Shown here in pieces: positions 1 through 7,178 of a stretch of 12,659 nucleotides of DNA. Each line of letters opens with the position of its first letter. Position 1 is the stretch's first letter. The stretch is from Scenedesmus sp. ARA3 (taxonomy: Eukaryota; Chlorophyta; Chlorophyceae; Sphaeropleales; Scenedesmaceae), in the NCBI GenBank assembly GCA_004335835.1, contig RWJK01000997.1, positions 3,094 through 15,752 of the forward strand, given 5' to 3'. Made by a program: the position numbers and the translations under genes. The notes below the pieces were generated by a model. That model did not search any database. It was not told the origin of the DNA and worked only from the letters and a program-made list of their open reading frames with translations.

Positions 1-12
1 TGCTGCTGCTGC

Positions 13-63
<51 letters not shown>
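1..63. repeat. CTG/TGC trinucleotide tract at left edge
   Basis: Twenty-one TGC units with a single TTC interruption at 16-18. The tract runs up to 11 bases before the acceptor of the first visible exon, so it may serve as part of the 3' splice region. It is also open in the frame of that exon (poly-Leu), so a coding role cannot be excluded. The tract touches the window edge and its true length is unknown. Confidence 0.95.
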
Positions 64-74
64 GTGCGCTGCAG

Positions 75-142
75 ATGATTGTGCTGCAAGCCGCCAACCC
101 TCTGGGCCCAACCTTTGGCGACATTCCCGCCATCATCTTCAG
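75..142 (+). CDS. Gene A exon 1 (first visible)
   Basis: Encodes MIVLQAANPLGPTFGDIPA and then IIFR; donor AG|GTGGGC at 143, phase 2. The acceptor GCAG at 71-74 is the likely start, but the frame stays open into the CTG tract, so this boundary is uncertain. The ATG at 75 is not claimed as the initiator. Confidence 0.6.
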
Positions 143-1819
143 GTGGGCTGTGCTACATTGTGTGTTACATTATGTGCATGCATGTCATGACATAGTTCAA
201 GTATTGACATACACGCCGATGCCAACAGCTGCCAACCTGCTGAATCCAACGTTTGGCAACACTCCGGCCATCATCTTCAGGTGAGTGTTACAAACCTATT
301 CCAATCAAGTTACAATCATGTTATGTTACAAATGACATGTAATGTAACATAGCCAGCCACATGCCATGTGCTGACCGTCAGCAACCTGCTGGGTCTGACA
401 CATAACACATACTCACCCCAGATATGTTGGCTCCAGGCTGTGTTACATTGAATATTACAGGTCATGTTGCTGTTTGTACGCCTGTGCACACCCGATCACC
501 TGTTAGTGTTATGCCTGTGGCCCGCTGCAGGTACCTCACCCCAGAGACGCTGGCTCCTGGCTGTGTTACATTGAACGTTACAGATCATATGATCAACATG
601 CATGTTACTGTGTGTACGCCTGTGCACGCCTGGTCCCGGCTGCAGATACCGCAGATAAGCCTCAGACGCTGGCTTCAGGCTTTGATGCATCACATGTAAC
701 ATAACATACTGCCAATAATGTGACGTGTGTTATGCTTGTGTTATGCCTGTGGCTCGCTGCAGGTACCTCACCCCAGAGACGCTTGCGCCTGGCTTTGCAG
801 TGTGCGGCAACAACCGCTATGCCCAGGTATGTGCGTTGCAAAGCTTTTGTAATCGATTGTTGAACTACTCGTTTCTGTGCACACCTTTGTTGCTATTGCT
901 TCGCACAGCCGCAGCTTGATCCTCTCAATGCGCTGCTGCCGCCCACCACCGTCAGCCTCATGTCATGCATTATTTGTGCGTTGCATCCGAAAATCACCGG
1001 CAGATACAATACGCTATCTTGACTTCGTCTACAAGGATACGTCTGTCTTGACTTGTCTGCCCTATCTTAATTGTGGCCGCAGGCATATCTGGATCCCTTT
1101 AACGCGCAGCCGCCGCTGACAACAGTCAGCCTCATGTCGCAATTCGTGAACCCTCTCTCTGAAACCACGACAGCGTTCCTGTCATCCTTTCAAGCCAAGT
1201 GCGGCAACCGTGGCATGGGGTTCAATGGAGGCGACCCCAACACTCTCTCTGTGTATGCAATGAAGTCAGTGATGAAGGCCTGCTTCACACCAGGTGAGAA
1301 GGGTGCAGGGTTTTGTGTTCAAAATACTCAAGGGATTACAAGTTTGCGGCGTAGGCTCGTTTACATTCAGGCAAAGCCAAGTGCTTTCTTCTTTCTGTGT
1401 ATGCAATGAAGTCAGTGATGAAGGCATGCTTTACTCCAGGTGGGAAGGGTGCAGGGTTTTGTCTTCAAAGTATTCATAGGGGTTAGGTGTTTGTGGCGTA
1501 GGCTTGCTTTAAATCAGGCAAAGTCAAGTGCGGCAACCGCGGCATGTGGTTGACCGCGGCATGGGCCTAAATGGAGGGGACCCAAATATGTTGTCGGTGT
1601 ATGCCATGAAGAGGGCCAGCAAGGCATGCTTTACGCCAGGTGGGTGGCACATTTAAAGGAAGGCGCAGCGTTCCCTGTTTGGATGGGTCACGGCTGTTGG
1701 CATTATTTTTGATGTTTAAGACATGGGCGTGATTTGCATCATGTCGCCAAGTACGGCAACCGCAGCATGGGCTGCACACGTTTGGGTTGTTTCCAACACG
1801 TATCAAACCACTGCCATGG

Positions 1820-1851
<32 letters not shown>

Positions 1852-1856
1852 CTGCC

Positions 1857-1890
<34 letters not shown>

Positions 1891-1998
1891 CAGTTGCCGA
1901 GGTCGTCGACGTCTTGCCTGATGACCCCCGTTGACCCACTCCCTGAGCCTGCCTATGACTGGACCACTGCTTGCCCTCCAACAACCGGCTGCCGCCGC

Positions 1999-2037
<39 letters not shown>

Positions 2038-2741
2038 AGTTGCTGAAGTTGTCAACATCTTGCCTGATGAACCCGTTGACCCACTGCCTGAGCCTGCCTA
2101 TGAATGGACCGTGCCCTATCAGCCCTGCTTCTGGGGCAAGAAGCAGGACAAGAGCGGTAGCGCAAGTGTGAGCTGCGCACGCACCGGCGCGGTAAGTTTG
2201 AAGATGGCCAATGCTAATTACACCTGCGTAGTGGGTAGTGACAGCAGCGCTTGGTGTTACCTCAATAAGTGAGGGATGCTGTTCATTGTAGCAGCAGGGT
2301 GTGTGGTGGTTCCAGGCTGGTTTGCACGTCAGCTGATGACTGGACCGTGCCCTACCAGCCCTGCTTCTGGGGCAAGAAGCAAGACAAGGGCGGTAGCGCA
2401 AGCGTCAGCTGCGCACGCACAGGGGCGGTGAGTTGCCAGATGTTACAAATTGGCATGTGGCTGGGCGGTGCGCGGCTGCATTCAGGTGGTGCTGCATGTC
2501 TAACATTCCCTGCAATCAAGGCGGGGCAGGTGGCGCCAACCACACATGCATTGTCACATCACTGTCATGTAACATGTCATTCAACTGTTTGCAGGTCGTT
2601 GCCACCGGCAAGTATGGCGTCATTCTGGTTGATAGAGATGGCCAGCCGATGGAAGCAGCACCAACAGCTGGCGGCAAGATGCAGCCAGTAAGGTCCACAA
2701 GGCCGTATGAGGGCAGCAGCCCCGGCAGCAGCATTGCTTGA
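75..2741 (+). CDS. Gene A: unrecognised Cys-containing protein, C-terminal part, five exons
   Basis: Spliced model 75-142, 763-826, 1083-1293, 2040-2191, 2595-2741, giving 213 residues plus a stop. All four introns are GT-AG and the phases close exactly: exon 1 ends in phase 2, exon 2 in 0, exon 3 in 1, exon 4 in 0. The 5' part lies outside the window. The product carries five cysteines in the contexts VCGNNRYAQ, KCGNRGMGFNGG, KACFTP, QPCFWGKK and VSCARTG, an acidic/proline segment LPDEPVDPLPEPAYEW, and a last segment beginning VVATGKYGVILVDRDGQP. Even cysteine spacing and short Gly/Asn motifs would suit an extracellular or lumenal protein, but this is inference; I recognise no family. Each exon is flanked by degraded partial copies of itself. 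The next gene, on the same strand, starts about 2.4 kb after the stop. The exon choice rests on frame closure and full length relative to the broken copies. Confidence 0.72.
231..280 (+). pseudogene. Partial copy of gene A exon 1 (donor side)
   Basis: Reads ANLLNPTFGNTPAIIF in the exon 1 frame, followed by a better donor (GTGAGT at 281) than exon 1 itself. It lies 138 bases after the exon 1 donor. A further fragment resembling AGCAACCTGCTGGG sits near 380. The copy keeps the exon 3' end and donor, the pattern seen for downstream copies throughout the window. Confidence 0.7.
411..700 (+). repeat. Upstream partial copies of gene A exon 2
   Basis: Three partial copies of the YLTPETLAPG-coding 5' end of exon 2 precede the full exon. 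The first, near 411-470, is degraded. The second starts at 531 behind a perfect CGCTGCAG acceptor and encodes YLTPETLAPG before diverging. The third, near 648-690, keeps only a CAGACGCTGGCTTCAGGCTT-like segment. Copies one and two share the following segment TGTGTTACATTGAA, so the duplicated unit included sequence beyond the exon portion. None keeps the exon 3' end. Confidence 0.7.
763..826 (+). CDS. Gene A exon 2
   Basis: Acceptor CGCTGCAG ends at 762 and the donor is GTATGT at 827. The first base completes an Arg codon from exon 1; the exon then encodes YLTPETLAPGFAVCGNNRYA and Gln, ending in phase 0. It is the only one of four related copies that is full length. Confidence 0.75.
909..962 (+). 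pseudogene. Partial copy of gene A exon 3 (acceptor side)
   Basis: Behind a CACAG acceptor, codons read PQLDPLNALLPPTTVSLMS, matching the start of exon 3 (AYLDPFNAQPPLTTVSLMS). Homology stops near 962. The following intron sequence GTGCGTTGCA also occurs at 830-839, after the exon 2 donor, so intron sequence was duplicated as well. Confidence 0.7.
1083..1293 (+). CDS. Gene A exon 3
   Basis: Acceptor GGCCGCAG to 1082, donor CAG|GTGAGA at 1294. It encodes 70 residues plus one base, beginning AYLDPFNAQPPLTTVSLMSQ, with KCGNRGMGFNGGDPNTLSVY in the middle and ending MKACFTP. It holds two of the five cysteines. It is the longest gene A exon and the only full-length member of its copy family. Confidence 0.78.
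1390..1790 (+). repeat. Downstream partial copies of gene A exon 3
   Basis: Three donor-side copies. Copy 1 (about 1391-1439) encodes SVYAMKSVMKACFTP and ends at CCAG|GTGGGA. Copy 2 (about 1528-1639) encodes GMGLNGGDPNMLSVYAMKRA and then SKACFTP, ending at CCAG|GTGGGT; it carries a 17-base internal duplication that breaks its frame. Copy 3 (near 1744-1772) keeps only the region coding for AKYGNRSMG. The intron sequence after each donor is also shared (GGGTGCAGGGTTTTGT after 1300 and again after 1445). Donors sit at 1294, 1440 and 1640. Confidence 0.8.
1819..1890. repeat. CTG tract before acceptor, first gene A exon 4 copy
   Basis: Imperfect CTG run with TTCTGCCG and TTG interruptions, ending in CTGCAG, which forms the acceptor at 1892-1893. 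It sits where a polypyrimidine tract would be expected. Confidence 0.9.
1894..1975 (+). pseudogene. Frameshifted copy of gene A exon 4 (acceptor side)
   Basis: Continues the exon 3 phase and reads VAEVVDVLPDDP. A run of five C, longer than in exon 4, then shifts the frame into a TGA. With the shift ignored the homology continues through VDPLPEPAYDWT and then ends. It precedes the intact exon 4 by 146 bases. Confidence 0.75.
1996..2039. repeat. CTG tract and acceptor of gene A exon 4
   Basis: CCGCCG followed by uninterrupted CTG units ending in CTGCAG at 2034-2039. The exon starts at 2040. This second tract closely copies the arrangement at 1819-1893, so repeat and exon 5' end were duplicated together. 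Confidence 0.9.
2040..2191 (+). CDS. Gene A exon 4
   Basis: Two bases complete Val after exon 3. The exon then encodes AEVVNILPDEPVDPLPEPAY, EWTVPYQPCFWGKKQDKSGS and ASVSCARTGA. Donor GTAAGT at 2192, phase 0. It contributes two cysteines and an aromatic-rich segment. Its frame is intact, unlike the copies on either side. Confidence 0.78.
2333..2427 (+). pseudogene. Partial copy of gene A exon 4 (donor side)
   Basis: Encodes DWTVPYQPCFWGKKQDKGGS and ASVSCARTGA, ending at donor GTGAGT at 2428, 236 bases after the exon 4 donor. Nearly identical to the 3' two-thirds of exon 4 and still open. The VAEVV...LPEP start is missing. Confidence 0.78.
2595..2741 (+). CDS. Gene A exon 5, likely terminal
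   Basis: Acceptor GTTTGCAG to 2594. Encodes VVATGKYGVILVDRDGQPME, AAPTAGGKMQPVRSTRPYEG and SSPGSSIA, then TGA at 2739-2741. The sequence CCA|GTAAGG at about 2686 could act as an internal donor, and the equivalent position in a later copy reads GTAAGT. The last 18 codons may therefore be intronic in some transcripts. Copy 1 of an eight-member array. Confidence 0.65.
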   Translation, partial: VVATGKYGVILVDRDGQPMEAAPTAGGKMQPVRSTRPYEGSSPGSSIA

Positions 2742-2795
2742 TAATGCAGCGGCGGCGGCAGCAGCAGCAGCAGAAGAGAAAGAACAAAGAAAGGA

Positions 2796-4230
2796 GGAAA
2801 AGCAGCAGCTGGCGGCAAGATGCAGCCAGTGAGGTTCACAAGGCCGTATGAGGGCAGCAGCCCAGGCAGCAGCATTGCATGACAGTACGGCAATATGTGA
2901 AATGTAGCAGCATCAGCAACGGCGACAGAACAAGGAGAAGAAGGGGAAGCGCAAACAAAGAACAGATTGTTGTTAACAGCAACACAGTGAAGCCGCAGTA
3001 TGGCGTCATCTTGTTTGATAAAGATGGCCAGCCGATGGAAGCAGCTCCGACAGCTGGAGGCAAGATGCAGCCAGTACGATACACAAGGCCATATGAGGGC
3101 AGCAGCCCTGGCAGCAGCATTGCGTAAATAATGCATTATGCAGCGGCAGCAGCAGAAGAAGAAAAAGAAGAAGAAGACGAAGAAGGCAAACAGCAAAGAG
3201 CAAAAGCAAACGAAGTTCAGCAATGCCAGCAGCAACACAGTGAAGCCGCAAGTGCAGCATCATGCTGGTTAGGAAAGGGATGGCCAGCCGATGGAAGCAG
3301 CACCACAGCTGCCGGCAAGATGCAGCCAGTAAGGTTCACAAGGCCGTATGAGGGCAGCAGCCCAGTCAGCAGCATTGTCTTATAATGCTTTATGCAGCGC
3401 CGGCAGCAGCAGCAGAAGAGGAAGATGAAGAAGGCAAGAAGAAGGCAAGAAGAAACAGAGAGACGAAGTTCAGCGATGCCAGCAGCAACACAGTGAAGCC
3501 GCAAGGGCAGCATCATTCCGGGTAAGGAAGGGATGGCCAGCCGATGGAAGCAGCTCCGACAGCTTCCGTCGAGATGCAGCCAGTGAAATTCACAAGGCCG
3601 TATGAGGGCAGCAGCCCAGGCAGCAGCATTGCTTGACACAGCAGCAATTTGAGGTCATTAGCAGCAGCGCAGCAGCAGCAGCAGCAGCAGGACAACCAGC
3701 AGATTTAAGTTACTGACAGTGCGGCGTCATGCTGGTGGGCCGTAATGGCCAGCCAATGGCAGCAGCGCCTGCTGCTGCTGCTGCTGCTGCCGGCAAGATG
3801 CAGCCAGTAACGTTCACAAGGCCGTATGAGGGCAGCAGCCCTGGCAGCAGCATCGCCTGATAATGCAGCACTCTGTGTTATGTAGCAGCAACAGCAGCAG
3901 CAAGAAGGAAGCAGCACCAACAGCTGGCGGCAAGATGCAGCCAGTAAGTTGTCAAGGCCGTATGAGGCCAGCAGCCCTGGCAGCAGCATTGCTTGACACT
4001 GCAGCAACTTCAGTACCAAGCAGCAGCAGCAGCTGCAGCAGCAGCAGCAGCAGCAGCTGCAGGACAAGAAGGAGCAGATGAAGGAAAATTCCGTGGGGTT
4101 AGGAAGTGCAACTGAAGCAAAGCCGTGTCAGCTGCAGGACCGTGGATCTGCATGTTTGGCGCCATCCTGGAGGACCGTGACGGCCAGCTGATGCTAGCCG
4201 CTCGGTGCATAGCAGCATCGCGCTACCAAG
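2796..4230 (+). repeat. Tandem array of seven further copies of gene A exon 5
   Basis: After the exon itself there are copies at about 2796-2882 (5' part lost, TGA), 2999-3127 (nearly complete, KYGVILFDKDGQP frame replaced by QYGVILFDKDGQP, TAA), 3255-3385 (TAA), 3498-3636 (TGA), 3718-3860 (gains a CTG run at about 3770-3790, TGA), 3910-3996 (TGA) and a remote fragment at about 4154-4226 (FGAILEDRDGQLM). All but the last share the coding block for RPYEGSSPG or a close variant. The spacers share AACACAGTGAAGCCGCA and purine-rich CAG/GAA runs. The array could be 3' UTR or alternative last exons. Confidence 0.82.
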
Positions 4231-4321
4231 AATGTTGCGGCGTCAGGAAGCATTGCATCATGTAGGTACTCATTGTTGGTGTATGGCAGCATGCTACTTG
4301 TTGATGAAGGGGCGGCATGGG

Positions 4322-4322
<1 letters not shown>

Positions 4323-4415
<93 letters not shown>
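4323..4415. repeat. (CAG)31 pure tract
   Basis: Thirty-one uninterrupted CAG units. All three forward frames are open through it (poly-Gln, poly-Ser, poly-Ala), so no frame is supported. It lies after the gene A exon 5 array, in presumed 3' UTR or intergenic DNA. Confidence 0.95.
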
Positions 4416-4416
<1 letters not shown>

Positions 4417-4470
4417 GGAGGCAGCAGCCTAGGCAGCAGGCGTGGCAGCATCACCTGGCAAGATGCCGTT

Positions 4471-4609
4471 TATGCATGGCGGCTTGCTGGTCTGGCACAC
4501 CCAACACATCCACACTACCAAAGAGGCCACACTGAAGAAGAAAAACTGACCCAGGCACCAGTGCATCACGGCTTATTGGTGTGCATGGCGGTTTGCCGGT
4601 CTGGCATGT
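4471..4609 (+). repeat. Pair of short direct repeats
   Basis: TGCATGGCGG, then a TTGC(T/C)GGTCTGGCA block, occurs at about 4473-4497 and again at about 4582-4606, some 109 bases apart. A more distant relative (TTGGTGTATGGCAGCATG) is near 4275. No convincing reading frame runs through them. They probably follow the same local tandem-duplication process, but the parent sequence is not recognised. Confidence 0.6.
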
Positions 4610-5060
4610 GGCAGCAGTAGGAGCATGTGGCAGCAGCAGCAGGCTGCTGGCTTGGCGGCTGGTACCATGAGCTTGTAGCCTACATGCAGCATGTTCACGC
4701 GTCTGGGTGCTGCTTCTTTGTTCCAGCGCTGTGGTGCGCATGCAACAGCATTCACAAACACTTCTAACCGTTCAGTTGGCATGTACACAAAAGAATGATG
4801 TTTGATCACCGTTGCTCAAAGCACCAGCGGGTGGTGCCAAGCGCAACAGCAGCAGCATGGTACAGTCAGCACGCCAGGACTCCAGCGATCGTATGCAGGC
4901 ATTTGTAAACCATAAGCGATAAAAAAAGATCCTGAAAACGATGAAAATGCGTTTCGTGTGGAACGCGTTGGCTGCTCGCAGATGAAGACGTGTAAAGAAA
5001 CAGGCGGGAGTTGAGCACTACATAGTCGCATTTGAGCTCCATTCGCTTCATATCACACCT
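4610..5060. other. Intergenic region between genes A and B
   Basis: No supported gene on either strand. Forward and reverse open stretches here are short and lack splice-site or compositional support. From about 4900 to 5130 the sequence is visibly poorer in CAG/CTG and richer in A/T than its surroundings, as expected for a gene boundary. Confidence 0.5.
4904..4995 (+). promoter_or_regulatory. Candidate TGTAA polyadenylation signals for gene A
   Basis: TGTAA occurs at 4904-4908 and 4991-4995. Green algae commonly use TGTAA as poly(A) signal. These are the first instances I noticed after the gene A stop. Using them would imply a 3' UTR of more than 2 kb containing the exon 5 array and the CAG tract. 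Position is suggestive only. Confidence 0.3.
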
Positions 5061-5193
5061 TCAAACTATATGAGTTTAAATGCGAAACTAAGATAGTCAC
5101 ACACGGCTGTCGTTACTACTTCGAAACTGAGGTCGCTAGGTGGTCCGCATACGCCAGCCAGGAAAAGTGTATTTCTACAAAGATAACAAGGCC
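5060..5193 (+). promoter_or_regulatory. Presumed promoter / 5' UTR of gene B
   Basis: A/T-richer stretch with a weak TATA-like CTATATGA at about 5067. An in-frame TAG at 5137-5139 fixes the 5' limit of the gene B reading frame. No transcription start can be assigned from sequence. Confidence 0.3.
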
Positions 5194-5725
5194 ATGGGGC
5201 TCCCAAAAGTCCGCAGGCTTTCGGGCAGGGGCAGCCAACCAGGCTCCCGTCCGAGTGGCTCAGGTTCGATGATGAGGAACAGCAACAGCAAGCTGCACGA
5301 AAGCTCCAGCAGGCATCATACTTCTACGCTGAAGCTAGCAGGACTTTCAGTTCTCGTATTAGCTGCGTTTTGCGCTGCTATTGGCATGCTGCGCGTGGAG
5401 AACATGAGACTGAAGACCTCCCTGGGGCAGCTGCAGCAGCAGAGCTCCAGCACTGCCGCCGCTGCTGCTGCAGCAGCAGTGAAACGTGGTGCGCCTGCTA
5501 GCGCTCCTGCTCCTGCAGCAAAGACACAGTTCACACCGGAACCTGCACCTTTAAATGCTGACTTGTTACAGCAGCAACAGCAGCAGCAGCAGCAGCAGCA
5601 GGGGATGGCAGCGCCAGTGCCAGACGAGCCCCAGCCAGCTGCAGCACCCAGGCAGCCGGCAGCAGCAGCAGCAGCGTCACAGCAGGCTGCAGCAGCATAT
5701 GTTGAGGAGCGCACCTCAAATGATG
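5194..5725 (+). CDS. Gene B exon 1: cytosolic tail, membrane anchor and stalk
   Basis: ATG at 5194 (GCCATGG context) is preferred: the frame extends upstream only to a GTG at 5140 after an in-frame TAG, and no ATG lies between. Encodes a basic tail, the helix at residues 46-66, a short heptad-like RVENMRLKTSLGQLQQQ, an Ala run, an 11-Gln run (CAG/CAA, 5569-5601) and further Ala runs. Donor GATG|GTGAGT at 5726, phase 1. Confidence 0.82.
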
Positions 5726-7142
5726 GTGAGTGGGAGATGCTGCCAGCTGCTGGCACTTATTGGTGCCTGCCCAGTGCTGCGAGACTGACTGCTTTTGCAG
5801 TGTGGCAGCACCAGCAGCAGCATTGTTGAACAACAATACACCATGCAGTGTGCATCCTGCAAGGACAGGACGTGCTGCTGAGTGCAACAACATCGCCAAA
5901 AACTATACAGCAGCACCATCCATGCAACACACCCTGACAACGCTGCCCTTGCAGTGACAGCCTGCAGCCCGCAGCATAATGTTGCTGCAACGCAGCTCAT
6001 CAAATCAACATTGCACTGCAGGGTGTTACACAGCCGTTCCGAGGTGTTTGCGCAACAGTGTCTCGTCATTGCCGGCAGATGAATCCGACGCTCAGAAGCT
6101 TGCTGCATTCCGACCTCTGGTGTACAACTGTGCTGCATTCTGTGCTGCTTGCAGGTGCAGCAGCTTCCTTCAAGCCCAGCAGCAGCGCAACCAACTCCAA
6201 CTCCAACCCAGCAGCAGCAGCCCCAGCGGCAGCGGCGGCAGCAGCAGCAGCAGCAGCAGCACTGCCAAAGAACAGGCTGCTGCTGGCCAGCCATGGCCGG
6301 CTGATGTGGTATTTCCCAACAACTGATGAGTACATGGTGCTGCACGAGGGCGAGGTGGGTTGTTATTGTGTTATCAACATGTTTTATTTTTTGTACTTGT
6401 TACAACCTGACGACAGCTGCTTGGCCAGCAGTGCTAGCCAGCCACGGACGGCTGATGTGGTACTTCCCAACTACTGACGAGTACATGGTGCTGCACGAGG
6501 GCGAGGTGGGTTGTTATTTGAGTGTTATTGTGTTACAATTCAAGTAACACTGTTACAAGGTGACAATGGCTGCTGCCTGGCCATGGGCGGCTGATGTTGT
6601 GCTCCAAACTACTGCTGAGTACATGGTCATGACCGCTATCAGTCCCCACAACTGTCCGTTGACGATGTTTGACTGAACTTTGACTCAAATTTGACCAAGC
6701 TTTGACCCAACTTTGACCGCAGGGTGTGCATTATGGCATGTTTGCCGGCGCGGGCAACCCACCCACAACTGTTTGGACTGCCATCAGGCTGCACAACTGC
6801 CTGCTGACAATGTTTGACCAAGCCCTAACCCAACTTTGACTCAACTTTGACCGCAGGGTGTGCATTATGGCATGTTTGCTGGTGCGGGCAACCCACCCAC
6901 AACTGTTTGGACTGCCATCCGGCCACACAACTGGCGCCCCACAACCAACAAGGAGTGGCTCGTGGAGTTTGACATGGTCACAGGTGAGGCTGTTACTTTG
7001 TTTTTTTGTTTGTTGTTGTGTTTTTTTCTCTCCTAATGACGTCTCTACCACTTCTTGTCTTAAAGAGCTTTCAGTGATTATTATACAGCCGCCACATTCA
7101 GCCACATTCCAGCTGTCAGCAGTCCTGCCAGGCATTCCCAAC

Positions 7143-7178
<36 letters not shown>

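Noticed and set aside
1071..1409. Intronless small gene reading through the gene A exon 3 donor
   Set aside because: The frame past 1293 runs into sequence shared with the intron copies after 1440; the GTGAGA donor and phase match to exon 4 fit splicing better.
1567..2401. Long reverse-strand open frames rich in Ala and Gln
   Set aside because: They are open because CTG/CAG repeats lack stops in most frames. They lie antisense to gene A exon 4 and its copies, which have splice sites and closing phases.
2516..3639. Reverse-strand open frames with Leu/Cys runs and repeated LLPGLLPSYGLV segments
   Set aside because: They are the antisense of the exon 5 array; the repeated segment is the complement of the RPYEGSSPG coding block. 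No independent support.
4205..4620. Poly-Gln, poly-Ser and poly-Ala open frames across the CAG tract
   Set aside because: All three frames are open only because of the repeat; flanking residues show no domain and no splice support.
4816..5051. Reverse-strand small gene between genes A and B
   Set aside because: Short, no splice sites or recognisable motif, and it overlaps the expected gene boundary.
5140..5193. GTG start for gene B
   Set aside because: A eukaryotic nuclear gene would rarely use GTG; the ATG at 5194 has a favourable context and comes directly before the basic tail and membrane helix.
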